Assembly (NCBI GenBank): GCA_963792075.1
Contig: CAWBUW010000012.1
Span: 868,001 to 932,000 of the forward strand
Origin: CAWBUW01 sp963792075
GTDB lineage: Bacteria; Chloroflexota; Anaerolineae; Anaerolineales; UBA4823
Direction of reading: 5' to 3'
Length of the DNA: 64,000 nucleotides
Both the position numbers and the translations under genes were made by a program. Of this stretch, positions 49,206 to 58,157 are shown one piece after another; position 1 is the stretch's first letter; each line of letters starts with the position of its first letter. The notes under the pieces are model-generated. The model saw only the letters and a list, made by a program, of their open reading frames with translations, did not search any database and had not been told where the DNA came from.

Positions 49206-51877
49206 GACAGGCTCTCTTTCTCTTTTTCCATAGGGCCAGAAAACGCCCGAGTGAGTAGATCAAACATCTGCTGGCTGTTCAATGGCATGGCTACCAGGTA
49301 GCCTTGAACACACTCACAGCCTAACGCTTCCAGTCGTTTGAATTGGGCAGGTGTTTCGACCCCTTCGGCGATTACGGTCATCCCCAGGTTGTGAGTCATG
49401 CTGACAATCGCCTGGATGATCTTCATGTTGGTGCTGTCCTGCTGCATGTTCGAAACGAAAGATTGGTCAATTTTAAGCGCGTTGAGCGGGAAACGCGATA
49501 GGTAACTCAGTGAGGAATACCCCATGCCGAAATCATCTACCTGGATTTGTACGCCTATTTCTTGCAGCTCGCCGAGCAACTGGATCGCCAGGGTGTGGTT
49601 TTCCATCATCACATTTTCTGTAATTTCCAGGTTCAGATGGTGCGGGGAAAGATCGGTTTCTTGCAAGACGCGCTTGATCCTCTCCACCAGGTCAGTTTGT
49701 GTGAAGTGCTTGCCAGAAAAATTGACATTCACTTTGATGTTGGCAGCACCAGGAATCGTTTTTTGCCATTCCCGTGTTTGCTTGCAGGCTTCGCGCAGCA
49801 CCCACATATCCAGGCCCATAATCAGGCCGCCTTCTTCGGCAATCGGGATGAATTCTTTGGGTGGGATCATCCCACGCTGGGGGTGTCTCCAGCGCGCTAA
49901 CGCCTCACAGCCAAGGATTTTATGGTCGGCCACAGACAGCACAGGTTGGTAATAGACGTTCAAAGCCTGGTGCTCCAGCGCATGGCGCAGTTCAGTTTCC
50001 ATGCGCAGGCGGGCGATCAGGCGCTCGCGCATCGTGGGGTCAAATATTTCATAACGTGCTTTGCCACTTGATTTGGCGCGATACATTGCAATATCGGCGT
50101 CTCGCAGGATTTCATCTGGAAGTTTGTAACCCGGCTGGCTGAGCACAAGCCCGATGCTGGCCGTAACGCGCGGGCGGTGATGGAATTGCTGCATAGATTG
50201 TTCGATCTCGGTTTGGATGCGTTCCGCGACGATGGTGGCATCTTTGATATCGTGAATACCATCCAGCAAAATGACAAATTCATCACCACCCAGGCGGGCG
50301 GCGATGTCCGAAGGGCGGATGATGGTGACTAGTTTTTGGGCAATGTTTTTCAGTAGTAGATCGCCCACCGCATGGCCTTGACTATCGTTGACATCTTTGA
50401 AACGATCTAGATCCATGTACAGAACAGCAAAGAGATAGTCAGGATGCCGCCGGCTGCGTTCGATGGACAGGCGCAATTGCTCCACCAGAGCGGCGCGGTT
50501 ATACAGCGTCGTCAGGTTGTCGTACCGGGCATCATGAATCAGCCTTTCTTCGCTCTTCTTGCGTTCAGAGATATCCGTTTGAGAACCAGCGATACGGGTT
50601 ACCCGCCCCGAGCCATCTTGCACAGCCAGACCTCGGACCTGCACCCACAGGTAACGTCCGTCTTTTTGGCGCATGCGGTGCTCGCTTTCGAAATGCGCTG
50701 ATTTGCCCTCCAGGTGTGTTTGCAGCAGGCGGCGAACCATTTCGATATCTGCAGGATGGATATGTTCCATCCATTCACTGGGTGAGTCGCCGATCTCGTT
50801 TTCGGCATATCCAAGCATGGCCTTCCAGCGTGGTGAGAAGTAGATTCGGTTGCGGCGCATATCCCAATCCCACAAGCCATCATTGGCACCGCGCATGGCG
50901 AGGGCATAACGTTCGTCGCTTTCACGCAAAGCGCTTTCTATGCGGCGGCGTTCATTAAGCTCTTTTTGTGTTTGATCGTAAAGGCTGGCGTTTTCCAGCG
51001 CTACGGCAGCGTAATCGGCCAGGGAGGTGAGAATCGCTTCATCATTTGCTGTAAATCCTTGGCGGTTTGTGCGGTTATCCACCGAGAGCACGCCAATAGG
51101 TTCGTCTTTAGAAAAGATGGGCACATGCAGCAGGCTGTAGACGAGAAACCCCGTGCTCACTTTGACGGGTTGATTGGGATCATCCAACATCTTGCGCAAA
51201 GGGTGGCGTGTTTGCAATACTGAGCCGGTCAGCGAGTTTGTTACCGGGATGCGCACAGTCTTGATGATATTTTCCTCAATATTTTTGGTAGCACGCAGGT
51301 GAAGCTGCCCGCTGGGGGTATCCACCAGTGCCAGAAAGCCCTCTTGCGCTTTTGTCAATTGAACCCCGGCGTCAACAATGCGCTTGAGTACCGTATCAAT
51401 ATCCAGCGTAGAAGTCAGGCTCTTGGATACTTGTGAGAGGGTGGTCAACCATTCCACCTGTTCTTTGAGCCGGGCATTCAACTGTTCGCGATCGCGGCGT
51501 AAGCGACTGATGGTCAATGCTCGCTCGATCGCCTTGGCCAGAATATCGGTGTCGACAGGTTTGTTCAGGTAGTCCTGCACACCCAAGCGGAAGGCATCCA
51601 CCGCGACTTGCTCTGAGCCGTGACCGGTCATCAGGATGGTGGGGACGTAGATATTTTCGTGCTCCAGGGTGCGCAGCAAATCAATCCCGGTTGTGTCAGG
51701 CAACTGCAGATCCAGCAAGATCAGGTCGATGAGGCGGTGGTGCTGGCGAATCAAATCCAGGCCCTGGCGGCCGGTATAGGCCACCAGAACTTCATACCCC
51801 AATGATGGCAGCACACTTCCCGCCAGAAAACCGGAGATCTGGCGATTGTCATCCACGATCAGAATTGTTTCTACCAT
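49202..51877 (-). CDS. Response regulator with GAF, PAS, GGDEF and EAL domains
   Basis: 891 aa. Order: REC (about 1-125, ILIVDDN, LDLQLPD, KPVD), GAF (about 155-310), PAS/PAC (about 325-455), GGDEF (about 460-625, RLGGDEFVIL) and EAL (about 640-885, CEALARWRHPQRG, INVNFSGKHF-type, LEITENVM, DDFGMGYSSLSYL). Both cyclic-di-GMP synthesis and hydrolysis motifs look intact. GTG 51883 could add two residues, but ATG 51877 fits AAGGGG better. It is downstream of the HerA-like gene and overlaps purA. There is no partner histidine kinase gene in the window. Confidence 0.93.
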   Translation of the reverse strand: MVETILIVDDNRQISGFLAGSVLPSLGYEVLVAYTGRQGLDLIRQHHRLIDLILLDLQLPDTTGIDLLRTLEHENIYVPTILMTGHGSEQVAVDAFRLGVQDYLNKPVDTDILAKAIERALTISRLRRDREQLNARLKEQVEWLTTLSQVSKSLTSTLDIDTVLKRIVDAGVQLTKAQEGFLALVDTPSGQLHLRATKNIEENIIKTVRIPVTNSLTGSVLQTRHPLRKMLDDPNQPVKVSTGFLVYSLLHVPIFSKDEPIGVLSVDNRTNRQGFTANDEAILTSLADYAAVALENASLYDQTQKELNERRRIESALRESDERYALAMRGANDGLWDWDMRRNRIYFSPRWKAMLGYAENEIGDSPSEWMEHIHPADIEMVRRLLQTHLEGKSAHFESEHRMRQKDGRYLWVQVRGLAVQDGSGRVTRIAGSQTDISERKKSEERLIHDARYDNLTTLYNRAALVEQLRLSIERSRRHPDYLFAVLYMDLDRFKDVNDSQGHAVGDLLLKNIAQKLVTIIRPSDIAARLGGDEFVILLDGIHDIKDATIVAERIQTEIEQSMQQFHHRPRVTASIGLVLSQPGYKLPDEILRDADIAMYRAKSSGKARYEIFDPTMRERLIARLRMETELRHALEHQALNVYYQPVLSVADHKILGCEALARWRHPQRGMIPPKEFIPIAEEGGLIMGLDMWVLREACKQTREWQKTIPGAANIKVNVNFSGKHFTQTDLVERIKRVLQETDLSPHHLNLEITENVMMENHTLAIQLLGELQEIGVQIQVDDFGMGYSSLSYLSRFPLNALKIDQSFVSNMQQDSTNMKIIQAIVSMTHNLGMTVIAEGVETPAQFKRLEALGCECVQGYLVAMPLNSQQMFDLLTRAFSGPMEKEKESLS

Positions 51878-51902
51878 GTCCACCCCTTGATTTGGTTAGA
51901 TA

Positions 51903-54494
51903 TCAACCTGCTTGTACGTAAGCGGGAAGCTCAAGAACCTCTGTGCTAGCTTTGATCAAATGGAAAGGCATCCAGGCTACACCGAAAACATCGAGCATCA
52001 CATCCTTCCTCAATGGTGCGATGGTCATCTCAGTGACATCGTTTGCAATCTGGCTCCAGCGTTCGGAGGCCTTCGCCTCAACCTGGCTGCGCTCAGTTTC
52101 CAGATCTTTGATCATCTTTTCCAAATCTCTGATCTGGGCCTCTGACTCTTGCACATCACCCTTCGCCTGTTCGGTCAAGCGGCGTTTGGTAAGAGATGTC
52201 GTCAGGGAGCGGCGGCGTTTGCTAAACAGGCCAAGCAGGTTTTCGGCATGGGTCCCCATCTCTTCTAATTTGCGCTGCGAAAACTCGCTTTCATCTTCTT
52301 CGAGCTTGCGCTCCTCGCGGGCAAGTTTCAATTTTAGCGCTTCCAGTTTCCGTTCATAATCGGTAGTCAGGCGAGAAAGCTCATCGTCACGGCTTTCGCG
52401 GGCAGCATCTGCGCACTGCTTACGAAAATCTGCCGGAGAGACGTCTGGCCCAGCATAAATCTTCAGCGCCTCGTTGGCGCGCACGATGACACTTGCAGTT
52501 CGGTATCCCCAATCTACAAAATCTTTTTGCATCGCGCTGATGGCGCGCCCATCCGAAAGCGGGGCTTCCAGTGTCGCAAAACGCGCTTGGGGGGCTGGCT
52601 CGCGGTCGAGAGAATCTACATCCAGGGTAGATGCGACGAAGTCATCCCAGCGCACCACGCCCCGCCGGTCGGGTGTGGTAACGAGGACAGCCCGGCGCTG
52701 ATCATAATCCAGGTTGTATTTGCGGTTGAGATACCGTATGCTCACCTGTCCCAGGATGATGGGGCGGTAAAGCATACCTACGACAAAAGCATCCACCGGG
52801 TAGGCCTTGCCTTCCGCGCGGAAAGCCTGGGTATGGGTCTGGTTAAGTGGTAGGAAATACTCCGCGCTGCCTGAGGGAATCGTCGGGCGTGTAGCAGATC
52901 CAGGTAAGTTGGGTTCTTGCGCCATGAGGGCTGGTGGGGTAGGTTGCGAGGTGTAGGTCGGGGTGGGTTGCCGGGCGGCGGGTGTAGAAGCTGTTGCATA
53001 GGTAGCAGTACTCACCGCTGGGACCGGTTGGGTAGGGGCATCGGGGCGGACCGGGGTGCCTGGCTGTACGGTGGGGGGCACCGGCGCCAGCTCAGCCCCA
53101 ACCATCTGGTTTAGTGGAGGAATTTGGGCGCGAGACAGGGGGCCAGCCAGGTAGTTCATTGCCCAGCGTGTTGAAAACAGCGTGGGCTGTTTTGCATTTA
53201 CGTTATGCTGCAAGAAGACACGCTTGCCAATCCCCGAAATCAGACGATCGTAAACCGACCGGTCTTGGCCGATGCCGGTCAGCGCGCTTTGCAAGCCATC
53301 AAGCAGGCGGTTTTTGTCCTGCTCGGTCTGCAGCTTGCCGATAAACCAGGTACCCGCATTTGACAGCGCTTTGTAGTCAATATCGACCGGGTTCTGGGTC
53401 ACCAATACCAACCCGACGCCAAAGGCACGTGCTTGTTTGAGCATGCGCAGGATTAGGGTCTTGGATGGCGGGTTGCCATTCGGCGGCATGTAACCAAAAA
53501 TTTCATCGAAGTAGACCAGGGCGCGCAGCGTAGTCGTGCCCATCTGGGAGCGCATCCAGGTTTGGACTGCTGAGAACAACAGGGTCACGAAGAACATGCG
53601 CTCAGCGTCGCTCAAGTGAGCAATGTAAAAAACGCTGTGGCGGGGACGTCCATCTGGGGCATAAAGCAGGTCGGGGATATCCAATGGCTGCCCCTCGATC
53701 CAACTTTGGAAGGCGGGTGAGGCCAGGATATTGTTCAACAGCATCGCCAGCATCAGACGGTCTTTTTCAGGGAAGAATGTGTTAATGTCGAAGACACCCA
53801 ATTTCTGGAATGGTGGGTTCTGGGTTTGCAAGATCAGTTCGCTCAGGTCGAGATCCCGGCCCTGGCTCCAGGCATTTTCGAAGACGTTGGACAGTAAGAT
53901 ATGTTCGCGAGAGCGCACCGGGTCAATGTCGGTCATGCCCACTAATCCGAGCAGAGCAGTCACGGTGCCAGAAATCTGCTCCCGCAGCACTTCGCGGTTC
54001 TCTTGCCAGGGGATTGGGGGAGCCTTGAGTGTGGCCAGGATGCTGATGGGGATGCCCGCATCTGAACCGGGGGTGTAGATGGCGAACTGCGCCGCGTTTT
54101 TCAGCGCCTGGATCCGGTCTGGTGAGATATCCCATTGTGTCAGGCCGCTGCGCCAGCTATCGGCGGTATCTTTAGCCATCTGGTCAACGGTTTTTCCCGC
54201 GCGACGGGCATTATCAGGGTTGATCCAGGGTTGAAAATCCTGCGGGAGCAGGTCGGGAAAATGAAGCAGGGTATTGGTAATATCTCCCTTGGGATCCACC
54301 ATCAAAGCTGGCAAACCATTCAGTGCGGCCTCTTCGAGCAGATCGATACACAACCCAGTCTTGCCAGACCCGGTCATACCAACCACGACAGCATGGGTGG
54401 TCAAATCCGCCGGCTCATAGAGCAAAGGTTGGTCTGTCAAACTACCGGAGACGTCAACTATTTTGCCCAAATAGAATTTTCCTTGCGTATCCAT
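51903..54494 (-). CDS. HerA/DUF87-type ATPase
   Basis: 863 aa. Walker A VVGMTGSGKTGL (G39-T46) and Walker B ALVYFDEIFGYMPP are clear, with the TQNP sensor segment LVLVTQNPVDIDYKAL. DPKGDITNTLLHFP follows Walker A. After the ATPase comes a Pro/Thr-rich stretch (about 470-545), then a PVDAFVVGMLYRPIILGQVSI domain, then a long coiled coil (about 690-800). It resembles DUF853/HerA-like helicase-type ATPases, which pump DNA or remodel complexes. It lies between the phospholipase-D lipoprotein and GGDEF-EAL genes. Its substrate is unknown. Confidence 0.87.
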   Translation of the reverse strand: MDTQGKFYLGKIVDVSGSLTDQPLLYEPADLTTHAVVVGMTGSGKTGLCIDLLEEAALNGLPALMVDPKGDITNTLLHFPDLLPQDFQPWINPDNARRAGKTVDQMAKDTADSWRSGLTQWDISPDRIQALKNAAQFAIYTPGSDAGIPISILATLKAPPIPWQENREVLREQISGTVTALLGLVGMTDIDPVRSREHILLSNVFENAWSQGRDLDLSELILQTQNPPFQKLGVFDINTFFPEKDRLMLAMLLNNILASPAFQSWIEGQPLDIPDLLYAPDGRPRHSVFYIAHLSDAERMFFVTLLFSAVQTWMRSQMGTTTLRALVYFDEIFGYMPPNGNPPSKTLILRMLKQARAFGVGLVLVTQNPVDIDYKALSNAGTWFIGKLQTEQDKNRLLDGLQSALTGIGQDRSVYDRLISGIGKRVFLQHNVNAKQPTLFSTRWAMNYLAGPLSRAQIPPLNQMVGAELAPVPPTVQPGTPVRPDAPTQPVPAVSTATYATASTPAARQPTPTYTSQPTPPALMAQEPNLPGSATRPTIPSGSAEYFLPLNQTHTQAFRAEGKAYPVDAFVVGMLYRPIILGQVSIRYLNRKYNLDYDQRRAVLVTTPDRRGVVRWDDFVASTLDVDSLDREPAPQARFATLEAPLSDGRAISAMQKDFVDWGYRTASVIVRANEALKIYAGPDVSPADFRKQCADAARESRDDELSRLTTDYERKLEALKLKLAREERKLEEDESEFSQRKLEEMGTHAENLLGLFSKRRRSLTTSLTKRRLTEQAKGDVQESEAQIRDLEKMIKDLETERSQVEAKASERWSQIANDVTEMTIAPLRKDVMLDVFGVAWMPFHLIKASTEVLELPAYVQAG

Positions 54495-54571
54495 AAATAC
54501 TCCTATTGGAAATAGTGGATTGTGTTATTGTCGTATGAGCATAAGTGTAACAGCTTTTTAATGAATTTGCC

Positions 54572-55660
54572 TTATCTATGTGCTGCGGCCATGAGTTTCT
54601 CAAATTCCTGTAGATATAACTGCGCTAAAGCAGGGTTATGCAGGATGACGATATTCTCATCGTTGCGCTTTTCTGCGTTGCTGCTGAAATTATACGAGCC
54701 AGTGATCACGATTTGCTCATCTATAATGATGATTTTATCGTGCATGTTATGGTCATTGCCATCCAAACGGATATCCAGGCCGGCATTCTGCAGGCGATCG
54801 AATTCAGTGCCCACGTTGGAATTAACCTGTGAGGTTTCAAAGACACCCGCAATCGTCACGCCATTCCGGGCGTTTTCCAGCATTGCGTTGGCCAGATCAT
54901 CGGAAGTGAAGGAATAGGCCAGGAAATAAACGCTTTGTTTTGCATCGAGGATCAACTCGACCAGCCGCGCCGCGGCATGATCTTCGGGGGCGAAATAGAC
55001 TTCGACGCGTGAGCCGTCAATCGTCAAATCCTGATCTGTGGTTGTCGGACTGTTATCGGGGCCGAATAGATTCTGAGCGAACATTTCTTCAAATTCGGTC
55101 GTATAGCTCTTCGCCAGGCGGGATGAGCGCAAGCGGATCAGGTTATTGTTGTTTTTGTAGGCCTCACTGGTGGTGTAATTCATCGAGCCTGTCCAAACCT
55201 CCGACTGGTCGATGATCGTAAACTTATTGTGCATCAGGCCTTCACGCCGGTCATCTATCACCGGGATGCCAGCCTTGATTAAGGCCTGCATCTCGGGTTC
55301 ATCCAGGTTATCTGTGTCGGTTACCACGCGCACTTCAACCCCGCGCTGGTCTGCTTGGAGCAGGGCATCGCGGATGCTCCACAGGTTTAGGTCAAATATA
55401 GCCACGTCCACGCTCAGGCGGGCCTGGTCAATTGCCTCCGCCAGGGCAGCATCCGGACCCCCTCGCAAGGTCGTGGACTGTGGGTCGTCAGGACGTGTGA
55501 AATAGACCGTATACCAATCGCCAGCAGGGGTCTCGTTTGTGTTCCCAGTTGTGACAGTCACCTGGGCAGGGAGTGGAACATTTCCCTGGTCATCACAGCC
55601 GGCAGTGAGCAGGCCGAGCAGCAGCACTGCCAGGATCAAGAGATGCAAGGGCTTGTGCAT
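54572..55660 (-). CDS. Phospholipase D-superfamily lipoprotein
   Basis: 362 aa. Signal peptide with lipobox LLTAGC (near Cys22). Two HKD-type motifs: MHNKFTIIDQSEVWTGSMNYT and MHDKIIIIDEQIVITGSYNFS, so both half-sites are present. It probably hydrolyses phosphodiesters (phospholipid or nucleic acid) on the outer face of the membrane. ATG 55660 comes 2 nt after the stop of the zinc-ribbon gene. A longer reading from 55681 is possible but lies within that gene. Confidence 0.9.
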   Translation of the reverse strand: MHKPLHLLILAVLLLGLLTAGCDDQGNVPLPAQVTVTTGNTNETPAGDWYTVYFTRPDDPQSTTLRGGPDAALAEAIDQARLSVDVAIFDLNLWSIRDALLQADQRGVEVRVVTDTDNLDEPEMQALIKAGIPVIDDRREGLMHNKFTIIDQSEVWTGSMNYTTSEAYKNNNNLIRLRSSRLAKSYTTEFEEMFAQNLFGPDNSPTTTDQDLTIDGSRVEVYFAPEDHAAARLVELILDAKQSVYFLAYSFTSDDLANAMLENARNGVTIAGVFETSQVNSNVGTEFDRLQNAGLDIRLDGNDHNMHDKIIIIDEQIVITGSYNFSSNAEKRNDENIVILHNPALAQLYLQEFEKLMAAAHR

Positions 55661-55662
55661 GC

Positions 55663-56205
55663 TCAGTCTTTCAGGATCCATAGAACTGGTTCAGACAATA
55701 GAATCTTCAAGCTAATTTGTTTAAGCTTGTCTTTCCGGTCTGCTTCGATGGCCAGAGCGATCACTTCGGCCATGGCGGGGAGGTCACGTCGGGAGAGGGT
55801 CACAGGCGCAAAGGATACAGCCGGACCGGGCTGCAAATCCGAAGGGCTGAGCAGAAAGCGGGGCCCCAGGCTGACGATTGCTTCCAGCGCACAGGTATAA
55901 GCAGGGATCAGGAAACGCCGCGGTTGTGCCCAGAAAGCGCTGGCGGCCTGGGAATCATTTTTACCCCCATATACCTGCCGGTTGAGCTGCACCGTACCTT
56001 CCACCAGCCAATAAGGTCTTCCGGGTTGGTTGGCAGGAATGCCAGCCTGGTAGAAAACCTGCAATGGCAGCAGACCTTTTTCTTCATCCAATGCCATACC
56101 CTGCCCACATTGGCGGCATACCCAGGCAGCCTCATCCAGTCCCGCGGGGATAGCCGTTTCGCACCGGACACACTGTAGAGGAACTAGCGTAATTTGTTCA
56201 CCCAT
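55663..56205 (-). CDS. Zinc-ribbon protein C
   Basis: 180 aa. N-terminal Cys4 (CVRC...CRQC) zinc ribbon, then a mixed domain with EGTVQLNRQVYGG and RRFLIPAYTCALEAIVSLG. No membrane helix. It overlaps the upstream zinc-ribbon gene by 22 nt. Not recognised as a named family; shares the lead zinc ribbon with two neighbours, so the three may form one complex. Confidence 0.75.
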   Translation of the reverse strand: MGEQITLVPLQCVRCETAIPAGLDEAAWVCRQCGQGMALDEEKGLLPLQVFYQAGIPANQPGRPYWLVEGTVQLNRQVYGGKNDSQAASAFWAQPRRFLIPAYTCALEAIVSLGPRFLLSPSDLQPGPAVSFAPVTLSRRDLPAMAEVIALAIEADRKDKLKQISLKILLSEPVLWILKD

Positions 56206-57239
56206 TGAGATACATCCTCTAATTGGGACATGATCTGACCTGGCTCAAAAGCGAAGGTTGTCGCGCCAGCTTTTGCACTGCGATATTCGTATTCCTCGCC
56301 ATAACGGAATGCGCGGTAAGCCGCGGCCATCACGCCGAAGCCGATGGCCAAGGCTACCACCCCCGCGCCCAGCAAACCACCCGCGGAATCCCCTTCAGCT
56401 TTGAGGCCTAAATAGAAGAGCAGGGATGAGATATCCACAGAGATAAAGGCGCCCGCCGCCATGCCACCTACCAGCACCAGGGCACGGTAGGCGACACTGC
56501 CTGGGGCTTTCCCGTACAGGGTCTCGCCGGAAAAGCCATCGACAACCACCTGGTAAGCGCGCCCGCTGTACAGGTAACGCATCACCCAGATCGGGTAATA
56601 GACGAGGCCCATTTGGCGGTGGATCTGGCGTAAGAATACATCGGAGATACGCTCCAGGCCGGAGGTTTTGCGCACCCGGTTGTGGAAGTCATTCTCAGCC
56701 GCAGCGTCGGCGGCAACGATTGAACCGACGGGTTCGAATACCAGGCCGCGCTCGTGGAGAAGGTCTGGGTCGAAGGGGTCCAGCGGGCGACCTGCCAGCG
56801 GCACGGATTGTACGCCGAACTCACCCACATCACAGGCTGCGCCATTCCAATTCATTTCCTGGAGGTGCTTGATTTCGCGCGGTTCATAGTGTTTGTTGTC
56901 CCCGCTGCCAACCTGTTTTTCTCCAAAAATCCAAGAAATCACCCGCGTCCAAATCGACCAGACGGGTAAATAAGCTACGAAGCTTTCCTGCTGTGTGCCC
57001 TGGCGAGCAGCTTCCCCGGCGATGGCCCGGTTGCTGGACAGGAAGGTGCGTAGAGAGCCCAGGGCCTGGTCATGGTTGATGCGCAGGGGGACTTGGTAAC
57101 GGCGCAGGCCGCGTTCACCCCGTACAAGCGAGCGCAAATCGCAGTAAGGACAATTGACCAGCACCTGTCCTTCAGGAACCGGGACCACTCCACCGCAGCG
57201 AGGACAGGCTAAACCTTGTGTGGCTTCTTGATCGCTCAT
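56184..57239 (-). CDS. Zinc-ribbon membrane protein B
   Basis: 351 aa. Zinc ribbon CPRCGGVVPVPEGQVLVNCPYC at 12-33 is followed by a soluble middle, then a region with YYPIWVMRYLYSGRAYQVVVDGFSGETLYGKAPGS and two membrane helices near 265-320 (ALVLVGGMAAGAFI, LLGAGVVALAIGFGVMAAAY). The soluble middle and the PYWVMRY-type strand recall the neighbour at 57236-58042. It overlaps that gene by 4 nt. Confidence 0.78.
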   Translation of the reverse strand: MSDQEATQGLACPRCGGVVPVPEGQVLVNCPYCDLRSLVRGERGLRRYQVPLRINHDQALGSLRTFLSSNRAIAGEAARQGTQQESFVAYLPVWSIWTRVISWIFGEKQVGSGDNKHYEPREIKHLQEMNWNGAACDVGEFGVQSVPLAGRPLDPFDPDLLHERGLVFEPVGSIVAADAAAENDFHNRVRKTSGLERISDVFLRQIHRQMGLVYYPIWVMRYLYSGRAYQVVVDGFSGETLYGKAPGSVAYRALVLVGGMAAGAFISVDISSLLFYLGLKAEGDSAGGLLGAGVVALAIGFGVMAAAYRAFRYGEEYEYRSAKAGATTFAFEPGQIMSQLEDVSQWVNKLR

Positions 57240-58042
57240 ATTTTTTTGGCTACCCAGGCCGCCAGCCCAATCAAAATAGGGACTGCGAGGATCCCCAACC
57301 CCAGGCAGGCGACCAGCCCGCCGGCAAAAAATTCTTCTCCTGCCATTGCACCCAGGACAGGTAAACTTGCCAGGCAGAGGAAGATCACCGCGGCCACACC
57401 GCCTACTAACTGATAGGGCGACTCGGCTTTAGCTGGGAAGATGTTGGCGAAGACCTCCCCGGTGGCAGCATCCACCAGAGCAGTGTAGGTCTTACCCTGA
57501 TAGGCGTACTTAAAGGTAAAAACAGGCAGGTGCACCAGGGCTTGTTCGATCATCTCGCGTACCGGCATCTGGCGCTCCTCCAACCAGCGGGTAACGGCGG
57601 TCAGTGGTACACTGGGTGGCTGGGCCTGGGAATCAAGGGATGGATCGTAGCGCCTTAAATCGCCAGCAGGTACCTTGACCAGGCGCACCTCTGTGACTGA
57701 GGTGGCAGCGGCCGGCTCGATCAGGATTTCCTCTTTGCCGTTGGGGTGGCGGCGCTTGAAATACCAGACTGGGAAATATTCAAATGATGTTTGGCTGAGG
57801 CGGGCTTTCTTATCCAGGTCTTTCACGGTCTGGTTGCCTGCCATCCAGCGGGCGAGCGCGAAGCGAGCTTTGGTTTCATCCAGCGTGGACGCCAGATACC
57901 AGTGAAAGACCACTCGCGACTTATCCAGGTAAATGGTCGAATTGCAATAAGGGCAGGTCAGGAAGATCTGGCCTTCATCCGGGTGCAGCTCACCGCCGCA
58001 CTGGGTACATGCGAAGGTTGTAATCGAAGGGGCGTCGCTCAT
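57236..58042 (-). CDS. Zinc-ribbon membrane protein A
   Basis: 268 aa. Zinc ribbon CTQCGGELHPDEGQIFLTCPYC at about 11-32, then a soluble part with FEYFPVWYFKRRHPNGKEE and VFTFKYAYQGKTYTALVDAATGEVFA, and two or three membrane helices at the C-terminus. It has the same order as protein B but is shorter. ATG 58042 is chosen; longer readings would translate the hairpin 58071-58119. First gene of the run down to purA. Confidence 0.8.
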   Translation of the reverse strand: MSDAPSITTFACTQCGGELHPDEGQIFLTCPYCNSTIYLDKSRVVFHWYLASTLDETKARFALARWMAGNQTVKDLDKKARLSQTSFEYFPVWYFKRRHPNGKEEILIEPAAATSVTEVRLVKVPAGDLRRYDPSLDSQAQPPSVPLTAVTRWLEERQMPVREMIEQALVHLPVFTFKYAYQGKTYTALVDAATGEVFANIFPAKAESPYQLVGGVAAVIFLCLASLPVLGAMAGEEFFAGGLVACLGLGILAVPILIGLAAWVAKKI

Positions 58043-58070
58043 GGGATCATTATAACAAATTTCTGGAACA

Positions 58071-58119
58071 GGGGTTTGGGGGTTACAAGCGATAAAATCG
58101 CTTGTAACCCCCAAACCCC
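58071..58119. repeat. Hairpin repeat between divergent genes, 23-bp perfect stem
   Basis: Arms 58071-58093 and 58097-58119 with AAA loop. It lies between the start of the zinc-ribbon run (58042, minus) and the GGDEF gene start (58158, plus), so it cannot be a terminator for a coding gene on either side. It may be in a promoter. Confidence 0.85.
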
Positions 58120-58157
58120 TCTCTAAAATATGATAAACTAGAAGCAAGGGGCCGCCA

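Noticed and set aside
51903..58042. HerA ATPase plus PLD considered as a known antiphage system (DISARM, HerA-nuclease pairs)
   Set aside because: The PLD protein has a signal peptide and lipobox, no SNF2 helicase, methylase, NurA, SIR2 or DUF4297 partner is present, and neighbours are housekeeping genes.
19693..58119. Hairpins considered simply as rho-independent terminators
   Set aside because: They lack following T runs, occur upstream of genes, between divergent genes and in a coding region, and share flanks as repeat families. A few after operons (39046, 5566) may still act that way.
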